In this document: positions 1 to 7,010 of the stretch, one piece after another
How the letters are laid out: every line of letters begins with the position of its first letter
Position numbering within the stretch: position 1 is the stretch's first letter
From: an uncultured Collinsella sp.
GTDB taxonomy: Bacteria > Actinomycetota > Coriobacteriia > Coriobacteriales > Coriobacteriaceae
NCBI GenBank assembly: GCA_900555225.1
Contig: USKL01000002.1
Span: 1 to 23,373, forward strand
Direction of reading: 5' to 3'
DNA length: 23,373 nucleotides
The notes under the pieces: model-generated
Database searches by the model: none
What the model was told of the DNA's origin: nothing
The model's input: the letters and a program-made list of their open reading frames with translations, nothing else
Translations under genes and position numbers: made by a program

Positions 1-1339
1 TAAAGTGCTGCTCCACGGCAGCATGGATCGAGACCTCGCGAAAGCTCACGCCTAGGTCGCGAGCGAGCGACTCGGCATTGGACTTGGTGCGGTGCGTCGT
101 GCCAAAGCCGGGCATGGACACGGCCGTGATACCGGTGCGCGGCAGGCCCAAGGCGTCGAACGCACGCACGGTCACGAGGAGCGCCAGCGTGGAATCGAGG
201 CCGCCCGAAAGGCCGATGACGGCCGCCTTGGTGCCCGTATGGGCAAGGCGGGTCTTGAGGCCGGCGGTCTGCAGGTCGAGGATAGTCTCGCAACGCTCAG
301 CCAGATCACCGTGGTCGGCCGGCACAAAGGGAGCGCGGGGGAAGACTCGGTCGATGTCGAGCGCATCGCGCAGGACAGGTTCTTCGGCCAGTACGCCCTC
401 AAACGAAAACTCAACGGTCGCGGATTCCGGCGCATCGTCGGTGCGCGTCCACGTCGTCGAGCGACGGCGCTCGGCAACCAGGCGGTCAAGGTCAACGTCG
501 GCGATGGTCATATCGCAGGTAAGCAGTTTGGTCGCGGCGAGCTTGGAGCCGTTTTCGTAGACGAGGTTCTCACCCGCAAAGACCATGTCGGTCGTGGACT
601 CGCCCTCGCTCGCGTCCGCGTAGGCATAGGCGCAGTACAGGCGCGCGCTCTGATTGGAGATAAGGCTGCGGCGGTAATCTGCCTTACCGATGATTTCGTC
701 AGAAGCCGACGGGTTGAGAATCACCGTCGCACCGGCAAGCGCCATCTCGGTCGAAGGGGGCGCCGGCACCCACAGATCCTCGCAGACCTCAACGCCCAGC
801 ACCATATCCTCGGCACCCTCGTCACAGCAGCGGTAGACAAGCTCCGAACCCAACGGAACCGGACCCTGACCGGCAAACTCGACCCACACGGGATCTGCGG
901 GCGCCGGAGCAAACCAACGACGCTCATAGAACTCGCCATAGTTGGGCAGATACTTCTTGGCCGTGAGGCCCAAAAGCTCGCCCGCGCAGCACACGGCGGC
1001 ACAGTTGTAGATATTCTCGGCAACCGCAACGGGAAGACCGATGGTAAAGACGATCGGCAGCTCACGGGTTTCATCGAGGATATGCACCAGAGCAGCCTCG
1101 CAGGCATGCAGCAGTGTGCGGTTATGGAACAGATCGGCCGCGGTATAGCCGCACAAGTTGAGCTCGGGCAGCACCAGCGCGCGAACGCCGCGCTCGGTAG
1201 CCTCGCGAACAGCCGCCAGCGCAACCTCGGCATTGCCCTCGACATCGGCCACGCGAATCTGTGGCGACGCCGCCGCCACACGCAAAAAGCCATCGTTCTT
1301 ATTAGCCGAAACGCAGCATTGCCTAGTTGATCTGGACAC
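1..1339 (-). CDS. nadE: Glutamine-dependent NAD+ synthetase, N-terminal part (runs off the left edge)
   Basis: The enzyme makes NAD+ from deamido-NAD+, ATP and glutamine in the cytosol. The visible 446 codons hold an N-terminal nitrilase-type glutaminase domain: LVLPELNLCGYT with the catalytic Glu near residue 59, YLPNYGEFYE carrying the Lys motif, and GVEVCEDLWVP with the nucleophilic Cys near 185. This is followed by the start of the synthetase domain, with the ATP-pyrophosphatase motif SGGLDSTLA near residue 378 and THRTKSNAESLARDLG after it. The C-terminal part lies outside the window. The start is a GTG at 1339: an in-frame TAG stands 12 nt upstream, and AAGGGG lies six bases before the GTG. 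The plus strand opposite carries a long open frame that is only a shadow. Family assignment is firm; the exact start is slightly less so. Confidence 0.95.
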   Translation of the reverse strand, partial: MSRSTRQCCVSANKNDGFLRVAAASPQIRVADVEGNAEVALAAVREATERGVRALVLPELNLCGYTAADLFHNRTLLHACEAALVHILDETRELPIVFTIGLPVAVAENIYNCAAVCCAGELLGLTAKKYLPNYGEFYERRWFAPAPADPVWVEFAGQGPVPLGSELVYRCCDEGAEDMVLGVEVCEDLWVPAPPSTEMALAGATVILNPSASDEIIGKADYRRSLISNQSARLYCAYAYADASEGESTTDMVFAGENLVYENGSKLAATKLLTCDMTIADVDLDRLVAERRRSTTWTRTDDAPESATVEFSFEGVLAEEPVLRDALDIDRVFPRAPFVPADHGDLAERCETILDLQTAGLKTRLAHTGTKAAVIGLSGGLDSTLALLVTVRAFDALGLPRTGITAVSMPGFGTTHRTKSNAESLARDLGVSFREVSIHAAVEQHF

Positions 1340-1406
1340 TGGAGGCCCCTTCTACCCTGAGATTCAGTCTAACGGACGTTCACATATCTCTAACTAGCCA
1401 AAGCAA

Positions 1407-1426
1407 CCTCCCAGTTTACTGAGAGG
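1407..1426. repeat. Imperfect inverted repeat upstream of nadE
   Basis: CCTC-C-CAGT-TT-ACTG-A-GAGG forms two 4-bp paired blocks with one mismatch between them. It lies about 70 bp upstream of the nadE start, between that gene and the terminator of the radical SAM operon. It has no T-tract on either side, so it is not an obvious terminator. It could be an operator or part of the nadE leader. The rest of 1340-1470 holds no gene that I can support. Confidence 0.3.
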
Positions 1427-1464
1427 CCAACCTGTGCTAGGAGCATGTATTTCAATAATATCTT

Positions 1465-1503
1465 TAATTAAAAAAGGAGAAATCGATAATCGACTTCTCC
1501 TTT
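1465..1503 (-). terminator. Rho-independent terminator of the radical SAM operon
   Basis: Read on the minus strand, a perfect 9-bp stem AAAGGAGAA/TTCTCCTTT (arms at 1495-1503 and 1473-1481) closes a 13-nt loop that can itself pair further. It is followed by a run of T residues. It begins only about 25 bp after the stop codon of the 36-codon peptide gene, so the transcription unit includes that peptide. Confidence 0.85.
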
Positions 1504-1527
1504 AAGCGAGGCGAGTAAATTCCGAAA

Positions 1528-1638
1528 CTAATGGCAGAATTTATCCATGTAGTCCTCAAAGTCGAACACTTCTACCACGACGCCCTCTTCCTGAAACTCT
1601 TTCAGTTGCTCCAAGAGATCTTTGTTAATAACGTCCAT
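1528..1638 (-). CDS. 36-residue acidic peptide, candidate substrate/precursor of the adjacent radical SAM enzyme
   Basis: This short gene starts ATG at 1638 and stops TAG at 1530-1528. Its Shine-Dalgarno GAGGAGG (1646-1652) overlaps the stop codon of the radical SAM gene and sits seven bases before the ATG, an ideal arrangement and the strongest ribosome site in the operon. The peptide begins MDVINKDLLEQLKEF, has a Val/Glu-rich centre (EEGVVVEVFDF) and ends DYMDKFCH, with its only Cys and His as the last two residues. It has eleven acidic and three basic residues, no signal peptide and no membrane segment. A terminator follows directly. Inference: an amphipathic N-terminal leader recognised by the enzyme, and a short C-terminal core with Tyr, Phe, Cys and His as possible modification sites. 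It could instead be a small accessory or regulatory protein. I do not recognise the family. Confidence 0.7.
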   Translation of the reverse strand: MDVINKDLLEQLKEFQEEGVVVEVFDFEDYMDKFCH

Positions 1639-1651
1639 GCAGAAACCTCCT

Positions 1652-3973
1652 CTATCTAATCAACTGTAGTATATCTGCTTTCATGCAATTATCAACCAAC
1701 TTGTTTAATTGCTCCTCGTTTGCCGATAGTCCCTCTTTTTTCAAAATGTCGCGCACCTCGTTCTTAGTAATCGGCTTTTCAAACAACGAAAGCAAAGCGA
1801 ACGAAAAATCATTAACCGCACACATTCTATGGGTGGCACAACTCAGCAGTACTCTTAACCCCTCTTTTGAGCGTCCGACTTCTTTCACAAACGAACTTTT
1901 AACCAATTGAAAACCATTATCGTGCATTACATAATCGGCATCGATATTTGTATTCAGCAATCCATAATGCAACAGTTCTTCTATCGTCCTTGTCAGCTCG
2001 AGGTCGCCCTGATCAAGGATAAGAGAAATGCTACAATCGGCCTCCAATAAACGGGCCAACTTAAGGTATACCAACTGGGAAACAGCATAGACATGATGGT
2101 ATTCAGAATTATAGAAGTAGGCAAATGGCTCAACGAGCACGACAGAGGTCTTGGAATCCAGCCAGATTCGATCAGCTGGATTTAGACTAGTTAGCCGTCG
2201 CTTTACTTTGGTCAAATGTCCCTTATACCTGACAGCGTGAATAGAATCTAGGATCCAGGTCACCTCTGAAATATGAAGCCGCTGGGGCAAGTCAATTGTG
2301 TCGCTACCGTTTATGACCTCTTGCATATAAAAATCAATATGATGCTCATCAGATAAGGATTTTGCTTCATTTAAAGTTAAACCAGTGCCTGAAACATAAT
2401 CCACTTCGAGGCGCAAATCCTCATATTGGGACTTCGGCATTACAGAGACACCATACTTATCGGGATGATTCCAAACATCCGACCCCATAACGAGACCAAA
2501 ATTCGTAAATCCTCTCGTGGAATATGGAACACCACATACCTGTTTTGAATAATTCAAAACATTCTCTGTATAAGCTAAGGTGTTCAGAGCCTCTTCTTTA
2601 GTTTCGGTCGGAAAGCCAATCATAAAGAATAGATGAACAGGAATACCCGCATTGAGACAATCATGGATATTGCGATCAATCCAATCAACTCTCGTGTTCT
2701 TCTTCATTAGATCAAGAACTCTTTGGTTGTATGACTCGAGGCCAAACTGAATCTGCCTACATCCACTTTGGTATATCTTGTTGAAAACGTCTGTACTTAG
2801 GGTTGGAGAGAACCTCGTTTCTCCATGCCAGAAAAACGTTTTTCCCGATGCGTTTATTTCATCCGCGAGTTGCTCCATTCTTTTGCCTTCGAATGTTTCA
2901 TCCACAAAAGAGAAAACTCTCGTGCCGTATTTTTCATTTAACCGACACATTATTTCAAATACTCTCGATATAGGCATCTTTCGGTAACAACCACCGGTAG
3001 CACCGGGAATGGTGCAGAAGGCGCAATGATTAAAACACTGCCTAGAGGAATAAACCGGCAATATTAACTCAGGCATGAAGTATTTAGAAAGGGCGAAGCC
3101 ATCGAAATCGGGAACCGTATCGTTGATAAATGTTTGCTCAATCCGATGGTTTTTATATATCTTCCCACCTTTAGCATGGCAAAGGTTTGGAACACAGTCG
3201 AGATTGTCATCACCAGAGTCAAGAGCCTCAAGAAGACGTGCAAGCGGCTCTTCGCCGTCATACATCATTATCGAATCAATGTATTCAAAAAAGGGATGCC
3301 ATTCTTTCATGCAGTCATCTGCTAAACGAGTAATGTAATTGCCGCCCAATGAGACGTGTTTAACAGATGGACATTCTTCTTTAATCAGTTTCGCTAACGT
3401 AACTGCAGAAATCAATTGGAAACAGCCGCTCACCGAAATCCCAATAAACTCGATTTTTTCCCTCTGAATACGCTTAAGAAAGGCAGTTTCATAGAAGGAA
3501 ATAAACGGATTATGCAAGGTATCCGCAAGCGATTTCATTATTTCTGGTGTCGAATAATAATCATAGGGCAGATCTATGGAGTTGAACGTGTATTTAACTC
3601 CATATGAGACGTGATTTATGATATAGAGTGCATTTCTAAAAATGTTTTCAGCATATTGTCTTTCTTTTAGATTAAAGTATCTCTTCGATCTGAAAATATC
3701 TTTTGCCTCGTCAACATTAAGTGCTGACTTTTGTATCAACTCGATTGTTAATTGAACATTCGAACTAAACGAATCCTTTGATTCCCGATACCTTTTACAG
3801 CACTCTTCGACATGTCTAAAAGATAGGAGGTCATCGTAAAATTCCACGTTTAAGTCAACGATGTCAACTTTATATTGTTCAACCTCTTGAAGATATGACT
3901 TCAAAACAGGCAAGGCAAGATACGGCCCCACTGGACTCCATCCTGGGGGAAATACTAAAAGCGTTTTAGGCAT
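1652..3973 (-). CDS. Cobalamin-binding-type radical SAM enzyme with C-terminal winged-helix-like tail
   Basis: This 773-residue protein has the layout of B12-binding radical SAM enzymes. The N-terminus LLVFPPGWSPVGPYLALPVL is the usual first strand of the Rossmann-type B12-binding domain. A helical insertion at about 45-170 is followed by the rest of that fold (IEFIGISVSGCF, VSLGGNYITR, MMYDGEEPL, to about 250). The radical SAM barrel spans about 305-550, with the Fe4S4 motif C313-x3-C317-x2-C320 and later FGLESYNQRVL and MIGFPTETKEEA. Residues from about 605 to 773 look like two consecutive small winged-helix modules of PqqD/leader-binding style (inference by pattern). The gene lies 7 bp after the exporter, with a weak ribosome site suggesting coupling, and just before the 36-residue peptide. 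A methyltransferase or peptide-modifying reaction is likely, but the substrate is unknown. Base composition is visibly AT-richer than the flanking housekeeping genes. Confidence 0.88.
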   Translation of the reverse strand: MPKTLLVFPPGWSPVGPYLALPVLKSYLQEVEQYKVDIVDLNVEFYDDLLSFRHVEECCKRYRESKDSFSSNVQLTIELIQKSALNVDEAKDIFRSKRYFNLKERQYAENIFRNALYIINHVSYGVKYTFNSIDLPYDYYSTPEIMKSLADTLHNPFISFYETAFLKRIQREKIEFIGISVSGCFQLISAVTLAKLIKEECPSVKHVSLGGNYITRLADDCMKEWHPFFEYIDSIMMYDGEEPLARLLEALDSGDDNLDCVPNLCHAKGGKIYKNHRIEQTFINDTVPDFDGFALSKYFMPELILPVYSSRQCFNHCAFCTIPGATGGCYRKMPISRVFEIMCRLNEKYGTRVFSFVDETFEGKRMEQLADEINASGKTFFWHGETRFSPTLSTDVFNKIYQSGCRQIQFGLESYNQRVLDLMKKNTRVDWIDRNIHDCLNAGIPVHLFFMIGFPTETKEEALNTLAYTENVLNYSKQVCGVPYSTRGFTNFGLVMGSDVWNHPDKYGVSVMPKSQYEDLRLEVDYVSGTGLTLNEAKSLSDEHHIDFYMQEVINGSDTIDLPQRLHISEVTWILDSIHAVRYKGHLTKVKRRLTSLNPADRIWLDSKTSVVLVEPFAYFYNSEYHHVYAVSQLVYLKLARLLEADCSISLILDQGDLELTRTIEELLHYGLLNTNIDADYVMHDNGFQLVKSSFVKEVGRSKEGLRVLLSCATHRMCAVNDFSFALLSLFEKPITKNEVRDILKKEGLSANEEQLNKLVDNCMKADILQLIR

Positions 3974-3980
3974 ATCAACG

Positions 3981-5165
3981 TCACATCTTTCGCAAATAAT
4001 TCAATTGAAACACAACTACCATCATAATTGAAAATACACCAAGTCCTGTAACGAGAATTGAGAACATCGCGATGCTCGTGAACAGCGAAACAAGGAGTGT
4101 TGAAATAACAACAGCAACCGATTGCAAAGACTCCCTAATTGAAAACAGGCTTATCGATTCAGATTCGTCTCTCGCCAAATCCTGCAGCGATGTTATGAGA
4201 AGCACATCTTGAATGGCGTTTCCGGCACCGACGATAAAAAGGAAAATAAACGATATTCCAGACGCATAGCGATAGCCAAACGCCAGATACGCACCGAGCG
4301 CAAGATACGTCACAAAACAATATGATTTAATGCAATCGGAACCACAAATTAAACGACCATATATTGTATTTCCGAACAACAGTCCGATTGTAAGACTACT
4401 CTGAAGGAATCCGTATTGTATCGATGACGAGTCAAATTGCAATTGCGCAATAGCTGGCAAAAGAGAATTCAGAGAGCCGAATGCCACGCCACTAGAAATA
4501 TCGATTAATAGGAAACCAATTGCCAAGTGCTTCGCGCTAAGATCACTAAATGCAGTCCTGTTTTTTTCATTTTTGCTTATCCCCTCTTTATCATTAACCT
4601 CGATAACCGACGGAACATCTCGCAGCAACCAGAACGACGCGGCAAAAGAAAGCGCGTCTAATGCAAGAACAGCCTCCGCCCCAAATTGAGCGACAACAAA
4701 ACCGCCGACAACTGGCCCCAGAACCATCATCAAATTCTGCAGAAACCCAAACGAATTATTAATTACGTCGCGATTGATACTATTCGTATTGGCTCTTAAC
4801 AACGAGTAAAAGCAGGGCATTTCAACCGTTCGGCAAAGCGATACCGCGCACGTAATAGCAAACATACTCCATTTACTATCAACAAAAATATAGCAAACGA
4901 ATAATCCCGCGCGAATTAAGTCTGCCAATCTCATGGCCTGCAGTGTTCCGATACCCATCTTCTGAGGCAGCTGCGCGAGCGCAACTGAAAACAGAGAGGG
5001 GGCAAATCTGCAGCAGACCATCAAAGCAGTTGCAGAAACATCGTGAGTTACCTCGTAAATCAGCATTGGCAAAGCAATATTCGCACACCAATTGCCTATT
5101 TCGCTTATCCCTCTAGCAATATATAGGACCCGAACCGGACGGCTAGCTCTCAATACCGTGAACAT
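3981..5165 (-). CDS. Major facilitator superfamily transporter, probable exporter
   Basis: This roughly 394-residue integral membrane protein has alternating hydrophobic segments consistent with 12 transmembrane helices. Examples are FLQNLMMVLGPVVGGFVVAQ in the N-terminal half, and FLLIDISSGVAFGSLNSLLP and the terminal FSILVTGLGVFSIMMVVVFQ in the C-terminal half, with a charged central loop (NDKEGISKNEKNRT). The pattern resembles MFS_3-type efflux proteins related to macrolide and enterobactin exporters. The frame opens with GTG at 5168 followed by ATG at 5165. A GAGG site at 5174-5177 could serve either, and ATG was preferred. Its start overlaps the end of the DUF2087 gene by 23 bp, so translation is probably coupled. 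Position in the operon suggests export of, or immunity to, the product of the radical SAM enzyme; that role is inference. Confidence 0.85.
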   Translation of the reverse strand: MFTVLRASRPVRVLYIARGISEIGNWCANIALPMLIYEVTHDVSATALMVCCRFAPSLFSVALAQLPQKMGIGTLQAMRLADLIRAGLFVCYIFVDSKWSMFAITCAVSLCRTVEMPCFYSLLRANTNSINRDVINNSFGFLQNLMMVLGPVVGGFVVAQFGAEAVLALDALSFAASFWLLRDVPSVIEVNDKEGISKNEKNRTAFSDLSAKHLAIGFLLIDISSGVAFGSLNSLLPAIAQLQFDSSSIQYGFLQSSLTIGLLFGNTIYGRLICGSDCIKSYCFVTYLALGAYLAFGYRYASGISFIFLFIVGAGNAIQDVLLITSLQDLARDESESISLFSIRESLQSVAVVISTLLVSLFTSIAMFSILVTGLGVFSIMMVVVFQLNYLRKM

Positions 5166-5424
5166 CACGATTAACCTCGTATTTCAGGCCTCGCTCATCT
5201 CTTAATAGGAATCCATAATCAACCAAGTACCGCCTCAATACGGCATAATCAGGATAGAGCTGTGACAGCACACGATTAACCTGAAGCTCCGTATAACTTG
5301 TATTTAATTCAAAGAAAGAGACGGCCCATAGCAGCATGATTCTTTTATAGCTTTCCTTTTTTGGAATTGAAACCAGCTCGCCATTCTTGAGAAATCGTTT
5401 TTTAAAGTCTATTAGCTCATCCAT
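5143..5424 (-). CDS. DUF2087 domain protein, putative transcriptional regulator
   Basis: This 93-residue protein fits the DUF2087 family over residues 18-85: IPKKESYKRIMLLWAV, then YTELQVNRVLSQLYPDYAVL and RRYLVDYGFLLRDERGLKY. In known proteins this domain often follows an ArsR or MerR DNA-binding domain and is thought to have a helical, winged-helix-like fold; here it stands alone. Its ATG follows GGAGG with six bases between. It is the first gene of the four-gene operon and overlaps the transporter gene. Direct repeats around the operon promoter could be its binding site, which would make it an autoregulator, but nothing in the sequence proves DNA binding. Confidence 0.8.
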   Translation of the reverse strand: MDELIDFKKRFLKNGELVSIPKKESYKRIMLLWAVSFFELNTSYTELQVNRVLSQLYPDYAVLRRYLVDYGFLLRDERGLKYEVNRDVHGIES

Positions 5425-5439
5425 TCACATCCTCCATTT

Positions 5440-5480
5440 CATACGCATCTAATACTAAAAATGCATACGCTTTAGGTCAT
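5440..5480 (-). promoter_or_regulatory. Promoter and direct-repeat operator of the radical SAM operon
   Basis: On the minus strand a -35-like ATGACC (5475-5480) and a -10 TAGTAT (5452-5457) are separated by exactly 17 bp, about 27 bp upstream of the DUF2087 start. Two copies of CATACGC (plus-strand reading, 5440-5446 and 5464-5470) bracket the -10 element at a 24-bp period. One lies in the spacer and one near the expected transcription start. This looks like a repressor or activator site. The -35 is a poor match, which fits a regulated promoter. Confidence 0.5.
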
Positions 5481-5498
5481 CGCATTCGGCTTCTATAT

Positions 5499-5518
5499 TC
5501 GAACTAAACTCGAACTAA
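5499..5518. repeat. Tandem TCGAACTAA direct repeat with 11-bp period
   Basis: TCGAACTAA occurs at 5499-5507 and 5510-5518, one helical turn apart. It spans the end of the 79-residue protein gene and lies about 20 bp upstream of the -35 of the DUF2087 operon. The spacing and position suit an activator site, but the repeat could be chance in AT-rich sequence. Confidence 0.35.
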
Positions 5519-5743
5519 TCTAAATGATTTGCTCAAACACTCTTCGAAAGCTCGTTTTTCACTCTGAGTAAAATGCCCTTCCCAGTCAGTCCACGAACAG
5601 GAAGGCAACTCACAACGAGCGGAGTCGAAGCCCTCTGCCGTCGGCCGTTCAAAATGCACGATAACCTTTTCGATATCCCCATCTGTTATCAGGTCAGAAT
5701 GAACGACCTCGGTACCGTCTTCGAATGTCATATACGGGTACAT
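5504..5743 (-). CDS. Small conserved-type cytosolic protein of unknown function (79 aa)
   Basis: The start was set at ATG 5743 (MYPYMTFEDGTEVVHSD), because GAGGTGG stands eight bases upstream. The open frame extends 14 codons further but without a ribosome site. The protein has a short N-terminal beta-like stretch, the phrase VIVHFERPTAEGFDSARCEL, a WTDWEGHFTQSE segment and an acidic helical C-terminus. I recall similar small proteins in gut Firmicutes and Actinobacteria with the MYPY...DGTEV...HFERP...GFDSARC pattern, but no function is known to me. No signal peptide or membrane helix is seen. It lies 79 bp upstream of the DUF2087 operon in the same direction with no terminator between, so read-through is possible. 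Confidence 0.7.
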   Translation of the reverse strand: MYPYMTFEDGTEVVHSDLITDGDIEKVIVHFERPTAEGFDSARCELPSCSWTDWEGHFTQSEKRAFEECLSKSFRLVRV

Positions 5744-5918
5744 CACGTAAACCACCTCACAATCGTAAATCCAGTTTAGCATCAAGCTATTGCACCAAAG
5801 ACAGCAAGCCCCCCTTGATGAGTTGATGGTATCTGTTAAATGTCACGTACGATTCGCATCTGGTGGGTACCCTGATGACTACATGAAACGAAGCAGATTT
5901 ACACCGGGAGGACCCCGT

Positions 5919-6872
5919 ATGACAACCAAGTACACCGACGCGCCGCGCACGCGCGTCATGACGCCGGCATCGCTCAACAACGGCGTGCACGAGAACCATT
6001 CCATCGGACAGACCATGGCCATCGCGCCCAAAAAGGGCCTGTTCGACGACATTTCCATTCCCCAGATCATCGCCGGCGCCGCGGCTGCCGCCACGAGCGT
6101 CGCGCTTGCCTCCAAGATCGGTATCGCTGGTTCAGTAATTGGTGCCGCCGTGAGCTCGGTCATCACCGTTGTGTCATCGCAGGTCTACCGTCACTTTATC
6201 TCTGCCAGCGCCGAAGCCCTCAAAGGTACGCACGCCGCCGTCGACTACCCCGCCGGCGCCTATGAGCCCGTTGAGTTTAATGCCGAGGAGCACCTGGGCG
6301 GCGCCGCGACTACGCAGGAGATGCGCCAGGTTGCGGGGCGTGCGACCACGGCGCGCGTCGCTCCCGACAGCCTGCGCGCCAAGGCGGCGGCAGAGCGCAG
6401 CCAGACGCAAAAGAAGGTCATCATCTTCTCGATCGCCATCGCCATCGTCGCGGTTATCGCCTGCACCGCTGCCATCCTTATCACCACCGCCGGTGAGGGT
6501 CTGGGCGAGCGTCCCGAGCCGATTCTGTCGTCACGCACGACCGAGCACGACGCGGACAGCACTGGTCAATCGCAAAGCCAGCAGGACGACTCGCAGGGCA
6601 CCTCCGCATCCACCGACTCGTCCTCGAACACCCCCGATCAGTCGCAGGGCGCCGATTCTTCTGTGAACAACAACGGTACGCAATCCGGCACAACCGACTC
6701 AAGCCAAACGACTGACGGCTCTCAACCGAGCACGGGCGACCAGACGAGCGACACCACGTCGGGAACGGGCTCAGCAGACAGCAGCAACACCAGCAACTCG
6801 AACAGCTCGAGTGGAACCGCGTCCGGCACGGCATCTGACAGCTCGAGCCAAGGCACGGCATCGGGCAACTAA
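5919..6872 (+). CDS. Membrane-anchored protein with Ser/Thr/Asp/Gly-rich C-terminal tail
   Basis: The start is the ATG at 5919 (MTTKYTDAPR), because GGGAGG lies seven bases before it; the frame remains open for 43 codons upstream without a ribosome site. The 317-residue product has a small-residue hydrophobic region at about 48-90 (AGAAAAATSVALASKIGIAG), resembling a glycine-zipper segment. A hydrophilic stretch follows, then a clear transmembrane helix at about 167-190 (VIIFSIAIAIVAVIACTAAI) after a QKK anchor. Residues 200-317 are a low-complexity tail made almost only of Ser, Thr, Asp, Gln, Asn and Gly, ending SSSQGTASGN. The tail is probably outside the cell and unstructured, perhaps a stalk or glycosylated region. 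There is no sortase motif at the end. The family is not recognised. Confidence 0.75.
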   Translation: MTTKYTDAPRTRVMTPASLNNGVHENHSIGQTMAIAPKKGLFDDISIPQIIAGAAAAATSVALASKIGIAGSVIGAAVSSVITVVSSQVYRHFISASAEALKGTHAAVDYPAGAYEPVEFNAEEHLGGAATTQEMRQVAGRATTARVAPDSLRAKAAAERSQTQKKVIIFSIAIAIVAVIACTAAILITTAGEGLGERPEPILSSRTTEHDADSTGQSQSQQDDSQGTSASTDSSSNTPDQSQGADSSVNNNGTQSGTTDSSQTTDGSQPSTGDQTSDTTSGTGSADSSNTSNSNSSSGTASGTASDSSSQGTASGN

Positions 6873-6906
6873 GCACGTTTGCCCCTCATAGATAATCGAC
6901 CTGTAT

Positions 6907-6939
6907 AACGGGCGCGAACCGGCAACGGTCGCGCCCGTT
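6907..6939 (+). terminator. Rho-independent terminator after the Ser/Thr-rich membrane protein
   Basis: A perfect 11-bp stem AACGGGCGCGA/TCGCGCCCGTT (6907-6917 and 6929-6939) with an 11-nt loop is followed by TTTG-type sequence. It lies 35 bp after the stop codon and separates the two plus-strand genes. Confidence 0.8.
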
Positions 6940-7010
6940 TGCCTTGGGCGCCGAGGTAGCAAGCCCCGCGCGATGGTAAGATGCTTTGGTGTGTAAAGAG
7001 GAGATTTGCC

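Noticed and set aside
92..1330. Long plus-strand frame (412 codons) opposite nadE
   Set aside because: It is antisense to a clear NAD+ synthetase reading frame, has no ribosome site, and its Arg/Gly/Ala-rich product is typical of a GC-rich shadow frame.
5855..5880. GGGTACCC palindrome in the gap before the 5919 gene
   Set aside because: Only 8 bp with no paired promoter element that could be trusted; likely chance.
5790..5918. N-terminal 43-codon extension of the Ser/Thr-rich membrane protein
   Set aside because: No ribosome site before its ATG, whereas GGGAGG directly precedes the ATG at 5919.
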